42,337 nucleotides of DNA. Source: Fusobacterium sp. (GTDB lineage: Bacteria > Fusobacteriota > Fusobacteriia > Fusobacteriales > Fusobacteriaceae). A program made the translations under genes and the position numbers. Below the pieces are notes generated by a model. That model did no database searches and had not been told where the DNA came from. It saw only the letters and a program-made list of their open reading frames with translations. Numbering within the stretch: position 1 is the first letter of the stretch; each line of letters begins with the position of its first letter. Where the stretch lies: assembly GCF_032477075.1 (NCBI RefSeq), contig NZ_JAWDXO010000025.1, forward strand, positions 1 to 42,337, in the 5' to 3' direction. Shown piece after piece: positions 35,713-42,337 of the stretch.

Positions 35713-35801
35713 GATTTTTTTTTATCATAAAAATCAAAACAATCTCTCTTTCTTCTATATAATTACTAAAAAAATTATAATTTCATATTAAATTTATTTT
35801 T

Positions 35802-36947
35802 TTAAGCTTGGTATTTTAATTTACCTTTTACAAAAGTCATATCAACAGAATAATCACTATTCAATACAACTAAATCTGCATCCTTACCTTCAGAGATTTC
35901 TCCAGTATTAAGTCCAAATTCTCTAGCTGCATTTGTACTTGTCATCTTAACTGCATCAAAAATACTATATCCTAATTCAATAACATTTTTAAATGCTTTA
36001 TCCAGAGTAAGTACACTTCCTGCAAGTGAATCATTGCTTACAAGTCTGGCCTGACTATCTTTTACATAAACATCTAGCTCTCCAAGTTTATAATTTCCAT
36101 CTGGAAGTCCAGTAGCACTCATAGCATCAGTAACACATTCTACTTTATCTACACCTTTTGCTTTCAATAAAAGTCTTACAGCCTCTGGATGAACATGGAT
36201 TTTATCAAATATAATTTCTGCCGTTACAGCATCACTGCTTAATACAGCTCCTACCACTCCTGGCTCTCTGTGGGTAAATCCTCTCATTCCATTATATGTA
36301 TGTGTTGAATGGCTCAATCCAGCTTTTATAGCCTTTTGCACATCATCAAAATAAACAGCTGAGTGCCCTACTGACACTATTACACCATTTTCCTTCAAAA
36401 ATTTTATTGCTTCTAGTGCAGCATCATCTTTAGGTGACAAAGAAAATAATTTTACAAGTCCTGGTTTTATATTCAAGTATTCTTTTATCTCCTCTATTCC
36501 AGCTGATTTCATATATTTTTCATTTTGAGCTCCCTTATATTGTATATCAAAATATGGTCCTTCCATATGAACTCCAAATATATTTGCTCCATCTAATTCT
36601 TTATTTTGTACTTCTGCTACTTTTTCTAAAACATTTTTTAAAATTTCTTTTGTACTTGTAAGAGTTGTAGCAAGAAAATTAGTTGTTCCATGTTTCACTA
36701 CAAATGAAGAAATAGTTTTTAATGCTTCTACTGTTCCATCCATAGCATCAGCACCATATGCACCATGAATATGAACATCAATAAATCCAGGCACTACATA
36801 TTTTCCTTTTAAATCTATTCCATTTTCATATAAAGGATTTTCATTTTCTATTATTTTTTTTATTATACCATCTATTACTAATAAATCTCCTGAAATAATT
36901 CTATTTCCTATAATAAATTTCCCATTTTTTAAAAGTATTTTTTCCAT
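35802..36947 (-). CDS. nagA: N-acetylglucosamine-6-phosphate deacetylase
   Basis: 381 residues from ATG 36945-36947, nine bases after AGGAG; further upstream in-frame starts lack good spacing. The enzyme removes acetate from GlcNAc-6-phosphate, feeding amino sugars to glycolysis or to wall synthesis. Amidohydrolase motifs: PGFIDVHIHG (H59, H61), metal ligand E129 in GVHMEGPY, H195 and H216, and catalytic D274 in CVTDAMSATG. All are intact. No nagB or sugar transporter is beside it. A promoter (TTGAGA-17-TAAAAT) lies upstream inside the small ORF at 36997-37110, so it can be expressed apart from recA. Confidence 0.95.
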   Translation of the reverse strand: MEKILLKNGKFIIGNRIISGDLLVIDGIIKKIIENENPLYENGIDLKGKYVVPGFIDVHIHGAYGADAMDGTVEALKTISSFVVKHGTTNFLATTLTSTKEILKNVLEKVAEVQNKELDGANIFGVHMEGPYFDIQYKGAQNEKYMKSAGIEEIKEYLNIKPGLVKLFSLSPKDDAALEAIKFLKENGVIVSVGHSAVYFDDVQKAIKAGLSHSTHTYNGMRGFTHREPGVVGAVLSSDAVTAEIIFDKIHVHPEAVRLLLKAKGVDKVECVTDAMSATGLPDGNYKLGELDVYVKDSQARLVSNDSLAGSVLTLDKAFKNVIELGYSIFDAVKMTSTNAAREFGLNTGEISEGKDADLVVLNSDYSVDMTFVKGKLKYQA

Positions 36948-36996
36948 ATACCTCATCTCCTTTTGGGTTTTGAATTTTAAAAACATAATTTTTATA

Positions 36997-37110
36997 TTAT
37001 AATAATATTTTATTACATTTTCTGCTTTTTCTCAACCATTTTTTTATTCTTGCCCAAAGAGAGACTTCAGCATATAAATAATTTCCTCTGCCAGATTTAA
37101 ATATTTTCAT
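36997..37110 (-). CDS. Small basic ORF of 37 residues between recA and nagA
   Basis: Not recognised. It starts at ATG 37108-37110, with AGGAG exactly 7 bases upstream, 38 bases after the recA stop, and ends with TAA at 36997-36999. The peptide starts MKIFKSGRGNYLYAEV, then SLWARIKKWLRKSRKCNK and ILL; it is strongly basic (about 11 Lys/Arg) with two tryptophans in a likely amphipathic helix, so a membrane- or nucleic-acid-binding peptide is plausible. It could be co-transcribed with recA. Against it: it is short, and a nagA promoter lies within its 3' half. Confidence 0.5.
   Translation of the reverse strand: MKIFKSGRGNYLYAEVSLWARIKKWLRKSRKCNKILL
37007..37035 (-). promoter_or_regulatory. Likely promoter of nagA
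   Basis: Minus-strand TTGAGA (37030-37035), 17-base spacer, TAAAAT (37007-37012). It lies within the 37-codon ORF, about 60 bases before the nagA start. Confidence 0.55.
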
Positions 37111-37148
37111 GAATCAGCTCCTATTTTTAATTACTAAAATTATATTTC

Positions 37149-38261
37149 TTATTCAGTAACTTCTTCATTATCATCATTAAAATCTAATGTGTCATTTTCA
37201 TCAGATTCACTACTTTCTGTAGTTTTCTTTTTAGAAGGTTTAGTATCCAAACCACCTTTTTCTATTATTTCCAATACTTTTTTCTCTATCTGTCCAAATA
37301 ATTCAGATTCTGTTTCGAGTCTTGCTTTTACATTTTCCTTACCTTGTCCCAATCTGATATCTCCAAAACTGAACCAAGCTCCTGATTTAGATACTATATC
37401 ATTATTTAAGGCTATTTCCATTATTTCCCCTATTCTAGTTATTCCCTTTCCATACATTATTTGGAAAGCAGCTTCTTTAAAAGGAGGAGCTACTTTATTT
37501 TTAGTAACTTTTACTACAGTTTCATTCCCTATCACTTCATCACCTTGTTTTACTGACCCAATTCTTTTTACTTCTAATCTTACTGACGAATAAAATTTTA
37601 AAGCTTTTCCTCCAGTAGTTGTAGTTTGAGGTCCAAATCCAAATCCACCAATTTTATCTCTAATTTGATTGATAAATACCATTGTTGTTTTTGATTTATT
37701 CAATGTTGCAGTAAGCTTTCTTAAAGCTTTTGACATAAGCCTTGCCTGTAGCCCCATCTGTTGATCTCCCATTTCTCCATCAATTTCTACTTTTGGTACA
37801 AGAGCTGCTACCGAATCAACTACTATAATATCTACAGCATTTGATCTCACAAGCATATCTGCTATTTCAAGAGCTTGTTCTCCATAATCTGGTTGAGATA
37901 TCAACAGTTCATCTACATCTACCCCTAAAGCTTTTGCGTATACTGGATCTAAAGCATGTTCTGCATCTATAAATGCTGCTACTCCTCCAGCTTTTTGTGC
38001 TTCTGCTACAATATGAAGAGCTATTGTTGTTTTTCCAGAACTTTCTGCTCCATACACTTCTATTATTCTTCCTCTAGGTACTCCTCCTACACCTAATGCC
38101 ATATTAAGATTTAAACTTCCTGTTGAAATAACTTCTACATTCATACTTAGATTATTCCCAAGTTTCATTATAGATCCTTCTCCAAATTCTTTCGATATTT
38201 GTTTTATAGCTAGATCTAATGCCTTTTCCTTACTCATTTCTTCATTTTTTTTAGCTGCCAC
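37149..38261 (-). CDS. recA: Recombinase RecA
   Basis: 370 residues, near the usual length. It forms filaments on single-stranded DNA and drives strand exchange and repair. Walker A GAESSGKT at 71-78, Walker B region DIIVVDSVAALVP, the L1 loop QARLMSKALRKL and L2 loop NQIRDKIGGFGFGPQTTTTGG are all intact; the C-terminus is acidic (DENDTLDFNDDNEEVTE), as in other RecA proteins. The start is a GTG (38259-38261) behind AGAGGTGG; the next in-frame ATG is nine codons in. A vegetative promoter is seen upstream, but no LexA-type box of either the E. coli or Bacillus form, so SOS control of the usual kind is not evident. Confidence 0.98.
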   Translation of the reverse strand: MAAKKNEEMSKEKALDLAIKQISKEFGEGSIMKLGNNLSMNVEVISTGSLNLNMALGVGGVPRGRIIEVYGAESSGKTTIALHIVAEAQKAGGVAAFIDAEHALDPVYAKALGVDVDELLISQPDYGEQALEIADMLVRSNAVDIIVVDSVAALVPKVEIDGEMGDQQMGLQARLMSKALRKLTATLNKSKTTMVFINQIRDKIGGFGFGPQTTTTGGKALKFYSSVRLEVKRIGSVKQGDEVIGNETVVKVTKNKVAPPFKEAAFQIMYGKGITRIGEIMEIALNNDIVSKSGAWFSFGDIRLGQGKENVKARLETESELFGQIEKKVLEIIEKGGLDTKPSKKKTTESSESDENDTLDFNDDNEEVTE

Positions 38262-38307
38262 TTAAACCACCTCTTTTTCATTCTATATATATTTATATAT
38301 AGATACT

Positions 38308-38335
38308 ATCATATTTTTTTTCTTTTGTCACTCAA
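38308..38335 (-). promoter_or_regulatory. Promoter of recA
   Basis: Minus-strand TTGAGT (38330-38335), 16-base spacer, TATGAT (38308-38313). An overlapping GTGACA-17-TAGTAT pair is equally possible. No LexA-like dyad lies around it. Confidence 0.65.
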
Positions 38336-38392
38336 TTTTCATAATTTCTTTCTATAATAATTTAAAATATAAAAAACTAGAGGAGTGTTATA

Positions 38393-39802
38393 ATGATTTT
38401 AACAAAACGTTCTCTTAAAATTATTAACTTATTCCTCACTGGAAATAAGTTTACAATTGATGAACTTGCAGATTTTTTTTCTATAACAAGTAGGACTGTA
38501 GCAAACAACATAAAAACAATTAAAACTTTTTTGAAAAGCAATAATTTAAATTCATTAATAGAAAACAATGGTATTTACTATATTAAAAATAAAGATTCCA
38601 GATTAATTTCTCATCTGATTTCTAAAGAAATCATAACAGTGGAAGAAAGAAAAGAATATATTATACTAAAACTACTTACAGATAACCTCATAACATTAAA
38701 CCCAATAGCCGAGGAACTTGGAATTACAAGAAGATCTCTTAATTATGATATGATAGATATTAAAGAATTCTTTTCTAAAAAAAATATAAAACTTGTTCCA
38801 ATAGCTGGTAAAGGAGTTACTTTAGTTGGAAAAGAAGCTGATATGAGGCAACTTCTCAGTCAATTTATAGAAAAACTATTGATAAAAAAAGGTAATATAA
38901 ATAAAATATTTCAAAAATTCTTAAAGGTATTTAATGAAAATTGCAGTATAGCCTTAATAGATAGAATACTCATGGAAGTCACAAGAGATTTAAATATTAC
39001 TTTGCCTCCAGAAAGTTTCTATTATATCATAGGCATTATATTATCTGGAAAATTAAGGAAAAATTTCATGGATGATTCTTTAAAAATAGAAAATAATTCT
39101 CATTTTCAAAAATATCAAAATCTTAAAGAAAAATTATTAAATAATATACATATACCTATTGAAGACTATGAAACTGACCAGATCATAGGAGTTTTTCTTG
39201 ATTCTGATATTGAAACTTATAAAGGAGATTACAAGCTAAAATCTAAGATTGAAAATTTTCTTTCTATTTTAAAAGAAAAATTAAATATTAACTTTACTAT
39301 TGATGAAAATTTTTTGATGATACTTTCATATTCATTTAAGCTTTCTAATTATAAAGCTGAATTTAATATAAGTCAGCACCAGAAAAAAATTTCTCATATT
39401 CCTGATTCATGTGAAGATATTTTTGAAATTGTAAATGAATTCACTAAAAAAGCATTTAGACAGTTTCATGTTGATGATCTTCTTTTCATAACTTTATTAT
39501 TAAAAAACCATATTTTGAAATCTAATAATTTAAAAACAAGCAGAAAAAATATTTTAATAATAGATAATTCTATTAAACATTTTCTTGGAAAACTTGTTTC
39601 AAAATATCTTCAAAATTTCTATAAAATAAATAATATAACCATCATTTCAAGTTATGAGCTGGATTGTTTCTTTTCATCAAATATTAAACCTGATCTAATT
39701 TTGACTCTTGATAATAGTAAAATAAATACAAATATTCCTATAATTAAACTTGATTTTGCAGAATTATGGCCTAATTTAAATTTTTTAGAATATTACTTTT
39801 AA
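38393..39802 (+). CDS. BglG/MtlR-type transcriptional regulator with degenerate PRDs
   Basis: 469 residues. Two helix-turn-helix domains open the protein (about 1-60, KFTIDELADFFSITSRTVANNIKTI; about 85-140, PIAEELGITRRSLNYDMIDIKEF), followed by KLVPIAGKGVTLVGKEADMR, a conserved joint in this family. The middle (about 170-390) fits two PTS regulation domains, but the histidines expected there are mostly missing; one remains in LLKNHILKSNN. The C-terminal part (KNILIIDNSIKHFLG to IIKLD) resembles a PTS EIIB-like domain without its cysteine. So it looks like a DNA-binding regulator that has lost phospho-control. AGGAG precedes the ATG. It is followed 18 bases later by a small exported protein. 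No PTS genes are near, so its targets are unknown. Confidence 0.78.
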   Translation: MILTKRSLKIINLFLTGNKFTIDELADFFSITSRTVANNIKTIKTFLKSNNLNSLIENNGIYYIKNKDSRLISHLISKEIITVEERKEYIILKLLTDNLITLNPIAEELGITRRSLNYDMIDIKEFFSKKNIKLVPIAGKGVTLVGKEADMRQLLSQFIEKLLIKKGNINKIFQKFLKVFNENCSIALIDRILMEVTRDLNITLPPESFYYIIGIILSGKLRKNFMDDSLKIENNSHFQKYQNLKEKLLNNIHIPIEDYETDQIIGVFLDSDIETYKGDYKLKSKIENFLSILKEKLNINFTIDENFLMILSYSFKLSNYKAEFNISQHQKKISHIPDSCEDIFEIVNEFTKKAFRQFHVDDLLFITLLLKNHILKSNNLKTSRKNILIIDNSIKHFLGKLVSKYLQNFYKINNITIISSYELDCFFSSNIKPDLILTLDNSKINTNIPIIKLDFAELWPNLNFLEYYF

Positions 39803-39820
39803 TTCTTTGGAGGTACATTT

Positions 39821-40195
39821 ATGAAAAAACAACTTATAGGATTAATGTTGATTATGTCTTCTTTTGCTTTTGCTGGAGGAGATAAAACATTGGATTTATT
39901 AGAAGAAAAAATTGAATTGAAACATTCTTTTATCACTGATGGTACACATAAACTAAAGATTGAAGATATTGATATTGGTATAGTTAATGGAGTTCCTTTT
40001 GTTGTTATAGAAACAGAAAGCCTTTTCACTGATAGAGCATGGAAAGACTTTAATAAAAAAGCTTATAATGATTTTGCTAAGGATATAGCCGATGAAATAA
40101 GAACTGCTTTAGATACAAAATCTGAAGTTAATATTTCTCTTATTTTGGATAGAGAATTTGGAAAAGACATGGTTCTTTCAGAAGCTCAATATTAA
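39821..40195 (+). CDS. Small exported protein of unknown function
   Basis: 124 residues. A signal peptide (about 1-18, KKQLIGLMLIMSSFAFAGG, cut after AFA) gives a mature protein of about 105 residues, acidic and without further membrane segments or cysteines. Predicted strands (HKLKIEDIDIGIVNGVPFVVIETES) and a helix (WKDFNKKAYNDFAKDIADEIRTAL) suggest a compact alpha/beta domain. I do not recognise the family. A GGAGG site lies 18 bases after the stop of the regulator gene, so the two are probably co-transcribed. A hairpin follows. It may be periplasmic or outer-membrane associated. Confidence 0.75.
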   Translation: MKKQLIGLMLIMSSFAFAGGDKTLDLLEEKIELKHSFITDGTHKLKIEDIDIGIVNGVPFVVIETESLFTDRAWKDFNKKAYNDFAKDIADEIRTALDTKSEVNISLILDREFGKDMVLSEAQY

Positions 40196-40221
40196 AATAT
40201 GCTAGATATACTTTCTTTTAT

Positions 40222-40256
40222 AAGAACATATTAAAAATAAATTTTAATATGTTCTT
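40222..40256. terminator. Hairpin between converging genes, probable bidirectional terminator
   Basis: A perfect 15-bp stem AAGAACATATTAAAA/TTTTAATATGTTCTT with a 5-base loop. The plus side is followed by TATATTTTATATTTTTT; the minus side by A/T sequence. It sits 27 bases after the exported-protein gene and touches the stop of the converging membrane-protein gene. Confidence 0.7.
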
Positions 40257-40765
40257 TATATTTTATATTTTTTCTTATATTCCTTTAACCATTTAAATTG
40301 ACGAAATACTTTACGAATATAATATTGACTTAAGAAAATTCCTGCTAATAAACTACTCACCGACCATAGGCTAACAAGCTTATTAATAAAAATAGTGCAT
40401 AAACTTAGTAATGTAGTTAAAATTGACATAAATCCATAGACTATAGTAAAACCTACACTACTTTTTATTTCATATGAAGCATTTTCAAGTTCTTGTTTAA
40501 TTTTTTCTTTTTGTTGCTCTTCAGTAAGATCTTCTAATTTTTCTTCAGGTTCTTCTTTTGAAACAATAAAAGCATAAAATAAAATTCCGCCAAGTAGGAA
40601 AAAAACACTTGTTGTGGACATGATAAACCCTATTTTATTCATCACATATTCTTTAAATGTTCCCTCAAAAAGAAAGAATGCAATTCCTCTAACTATCCAC
40701 CCACCTACTAACAGAATACTTCCAATTATAAAGCCTAAATATCTCAATTTTGTTCTTTTTTTCAT
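40256..40765 (-). CDS. Small four-segment membrane protein
   Basis: 169 residues. Four hydrophobic segments (about 9-32, 43-67, 102-125, 130-148) surround a charged cytosolic loop with EEPEEKLEDLTEEQQKEKIKQELE, probably a short coiled coil. The C-terminus is basic (KWLKEYKKKYKI). No motif known to me. An AGGAGG site lies 5 bases before the ATG. It is a single gene with the preceding 570 bases free of coding sequence. Function unknown; inner membrane location is inferred. Confidence 0.75.
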   Translation of the reverse strand: MKKRTKLRYLGFIIGSILLVGGWIVRGIAFFLFEGTFKEYVMNKIGFIMSTTSVFFLLGGILFYAFIVSKEEPEEKLEDLTEEQQKEKIKQELENASYEIKSSVGFTIVYGFMSILTTLLSLCTIFINKLVSLWSVSSLLAGIFLSQYYIRKVFRQFKWLKEYKKKYKI

Positions 40766-40965
40766 TTTTTCCTCCTTTAATTCTATGGTGTATACTATTC
40801 CAATGAAATAAATTTGTTAGTGATGTAAGAAAAAGGTTCCTTATAAATTATTATAACATATCTTTTATAGCCTTAAAAAATTGATCAATTATTATTAATT
40901 TATTACTTTTATTTATCTATTTTTCTTAGATAAATTCTTTTTAATTAATTTCTATATCTCATATA

Positions 40966-40997
40966 AAAAAGAACCAGAGAGCAGTCTGGTTCTTTTT
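40966..40997. terminator. Strong isolated hairpin with T runs on both strands
   Basis: A perfect 13-bp stem AAAAAGAACCAGA/TCTGGTTCTTTTT, loop GAGCAG. No annotated gene ends directly before it on either strand. On the plus strand another hairpin (ATTTATCTA/TAGATAAAT, near 40909-40936) precedes it, so it may end a small RNA; on the minus strand it may end the 41340-41582 message. Confidence 0.75.
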
Positions 40998-41177
40998 CCT
41001 AAACAAAACTTGAAAAAGTGAATATAAAAAATCCTTAAAGAGACTTTTCATATTTTGATTGTATATTATTTAGATGAATTTTGTCAAGTATATTTTGAAT
41101 ATTAGATTTTAACAATACTTTTTTAATACTATTTATTTATATCATAATTTCTTATTTTAAATAGTTATTTTTATATA

Positions 41178-41284
41178 AAAAAAGGAAATTAAAAACTTAT
41201 TAGTATAATATTAATAGAAATCTCTTCCCCGAGATGTTTTAATATATATTTAAAGGAGCTTTTCCCCAAAGCTCCTTTTTCCTT
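41178..41284 (+). ncRNA. Putative small RNA, repeat copy A
   Basis: First of three related units. In order: AAAGGAAATTAAAA, an A/T stretch with TATAAT at 41204-41209, a hairpin ATCTC-TTCCCC-GAGAT (41220-41235), a spacer, and an intrinsic terminator AAAGGAGCTTT-TCCCC-AAAGCTCCTTT (41252-41278) ending in TTTTT. Both loops hold UCCCC, which can pair with GGGGA as found in ribosome binding sites of nrdJ and mnmH here. There is no ORF. If TATAAT is the -10, the RNA begins near 41216 and is about 65 bases; if the promoter is upstream of the unit, about 105. Confidence 0.55.
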
Positions 41285-41339
41285 TATTTAGTTTTCTTTA
41301 TTTCTTGCTTATTCCTAATATTGTTCTAAATATAATTTT

Positions 41340-41582
41340 TTATTTTTTACTATTTTTATGAGAATTTTTCAAAATTCTATTATATTTAATTACTCTTGTA
41401 ATAAAAAAATATTCTATTAATAGAACTCCACAAACTAAAATTAGTACACCTGGAATAAAAATTTCAACTCCTGCAGAAAAATCTCTTACAAAAAGCTGAG
41501 CAAATTTTCCCAATGCAATCAATCCCAATAAAGATAAAATAACCCAGATAATTAAATTATAAATAACAATTAATTTTTTCAT
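41340..41582 (-). CDS. Small membrane protein of 80 residues
   Basis: Two hydrophobic segments (about 4-27 and 40-63) joined by a short loop with KFAQLFVRDFSAGVE, then a basic tail (NRILKNSHKNSKK). GGAGG lies 7 bases before the ATG. It stands alone between two of the repeat units (copies A and B), which flank it on the opposite strand. No family recognised; small two-segment proteins of this kind include DUF4282- or holin-like types, but nothing here decides. Minus-strand transcription through its 3' end would make RNA antisense to copy A. Confidence 0.7.
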   Translation of the reverse strand: MKKLIVIYNLIIWVILSLLGLIALGKFAQLFVRDFSAGVEIFIPGVLILVCGVLLIEYFFITRVIKYNRILKNSHKNSKK

Positions 41583-41693
41583 AGTTATTCCTCCATTAAT
41601 ATTTTTTATATCTAAAATTATTTTAACATAATGTTAGCTTTACATGCTACCAAATAAATTTTCCATTATGACAACTTTCTATTTCTTTTATAA

Positions 41694-41806
41694 ATAAAAA
41701 AGGAAAATAAAATTATTAGAGAATAAACATAATATAAATCTTTCCCCAAGATGTTTATAATATAGATGAAAAAAGGAGCTCACTCTCATGGCTCCTTTTT
41801 CTTTTT
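41694..41806 (+). ncRNA. Putative small RNA, repeat copy B
   Basis: Second unit: AAAAAAGGAAAATAAAATT, then TTAGAGAATAAACATAATA, hairpin ATCTT-TCCCC-AAGAT (41738-41752), spacer, and terminator AAAAAGGAGC/GCTCCTTTTT (41770-41800, 11-base loop). Against copy A, the last stem pair changes from C-G to T-A, a compensatory change that keeps the hairpin, while the CCCC loop is unchanged. A promoter-like ATGACA-17-TAAATA pair ends directly before the unit. Confidence 0.6.
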
Positions 41807-41851
41807 CTACTTCTAAAAATTATATTCTTTCACTATAATTATCAATTTTTT

Positions 41852-41962
41852 AAAAAGGAAAATAAAAATTTTAGAGAATAACAATATATTCCATGAAAAC
41901 TTTTTTCTCCAAAATATTTCTAAACATAGAAAAAGAGCCTCTGAAAAGAAGCTCTTTTTTCT
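41852..41962 (+). ncRNA. Putative small RNA, repeat copy C (diverged)
   Basis: Third unit: AAAAAGGAAAATAAAAAT, TTTAGAGAATAACAATATA (almost as in copy B), a weakened hairpin region where TTTTTTCTCCAAAA replaces the CCCC loop, and a terminator AAAAAGAGC/GCTCTTTTT (41930-41959). The 5' part and terminator are kept but the loop is changed, so it may have new targets or be decaying. Confidence 0.5.
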
Positions 41963-41994
41963 ATAACATAAGATTTCAAGAAGTATTTGTATAG

Positions 41995-42234
41995 TTAATT
42001 ATAAACATCATTGTTTCTTTTGTTTGTCTTTTTATATCTTGTTTCTCTCTACACTGTTCTAAAGGTATTTTTAATTAAAAAAATACCTCTTCCTGACATT
42101 GCTGCATTTTCTAATATAAATAAAAATTTAATAGCTACATAAAATACTATTGCCCTTATTTCTACTCCTCATAATAGAGTATTTAAAGTCCTTGAAAAAA
42201 ATATTATAAAACCATTTTTAATGACACCTCTACT
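41995..42234 (-). pseudogene. Remnant of a phage-type holin (Phage_holin_4 / TcdE-like)
   Basis: An 80-codon stretch on the minus strand, frame open except for TGA and TAG stops, without a start. It encodes SRGVIKNGFIIFFSRTLNTLL, a stop, then GVEIRAIVFYVAIKFLFI and LENAAMSGRGIFLIKNTF, a stop, and a basic tail. The FYxAxxxLxILENAxxxG pattern matches the C-terminal half of the holin 4 family (toxin-secretion / phage-lysis holins), where FYIANE and SILENA are hallmarks. The N-terminal membrane segments are missing or frameshifted. It is probably a dead gene from an old prophage or mobile element. The call rests on this short pattern only. Confidence 0.35.
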
Positions 42235-42337
42235 AAAAATTGTTTCTGTTAACTTAAATTTATGTGAACTACTCCTAACCTTTTAAGGTATAATAATTTG
42301 CTCAAGATTATATATCCTCCCTAAAATGAAAGGAGCA

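Noticed and set aside
36948..36986. Thirteen-codon extension of nagA
   Set aside because: The AGGAG site serves the ATG at 36947; NagA homologues start near that point.
41178..41962. CRISPR-like repeats
   Set aside because: The units are long, diverged, unevenly spaced and internally structured with terminators; no constant repeats or spacers and no cas genes.
42059..42087. AGGTATTTTT/AAAAAATACCT hairpin as terminator
   Set aside because: Neither strand has a T run after the stem, and it lies inside the holin remnant frame.

Overview
The window is very AT-rich DNA from a double-membraned anaerobe, most likely a Fusobacterium (I would guess the F. varium / ulcerans / mortiferum group, but the sequence alone does not settle the species). 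The reasons are codon use (almost all A/T-ending), strong AGGAGG-type ribosome binding sites, outer-membrane functions (TolC-like efflux lipoprotein, alpha-2-macroglobulin lipoprotein with PBP1C, LolC/D-like transporter) beside genes of low-GC style (M-box riboswitch on mgtA, long-form HPF, BglG-like regulator, B12-dependent ribonucleotide reductase). Most genes lie on the minus strand.

Layout: (1) 1-159 is the start of an exported protein leaving the window. (2) 885-7459, minus strand: five-gene efflux operon, outer-membrane factor, membrane fusion protein, double ABC ATPase and two ABC-2 permeases, the YbhG-F-S-R arrangement with its own TolC-like partner; terminators flank it on both sides. 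(3) 8240-10299: proB-proA, proline synthesis. (4) 10466-11206: tRNA-Leu(CAG) with its own promoter and terminator, then hpf. (5) 11312-22232: tightly packed series recQ, alpha-2-macroglobulin, pbpC, LolC/E-like permease, LolD-like ATPase, with overlaps or gaps of 1-18 bases, so probably one operon for envelope defence and lipoprotein traffic. (6) 22741-25002: class II ribonucleotide reductase nrdJ with two well-placed NrdR boxes; divergent mnmH/selU follows with a perfect palindrome over its promoter. (7) 26431-28322: M29 aminopeptidase and an alpha/beta-hydrolase-like protein whose catalytic serine is glycine. (8) 28483-32335, plus strand: M16 protease, DUF1904-like protein, YaaA. (9) 32488-35713: mgtA with promoter, M-box Mg2+ riboswitch, terminator and a small leader ORF. 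(10) 35802-38335: nagA, an unlisted 37-codon ORF, recA and its promoter. (11) 38393-40195: BglG-type regulator followed by a small exported protein. (12) 40256-42337: two small membrane proteins and gene-poor DNA.

The most novel-looking part is the last 1.2 kb: three diverged copies of a unit of about 110 bases, each ending in an intrinsic terminator; two carry a small hairpin with a UCCCC loop whose stem bases covary. I read these as a family of small RNA genes. The second interesting site is the mgtA leader, where a 31-codon ORF with a good ribosome binding site and a 3' hairpin sits between the riboswitch terminator and mgtA, suggesting two-layer Mg2+ control. A decayed phage-type holin fragment closes the window.
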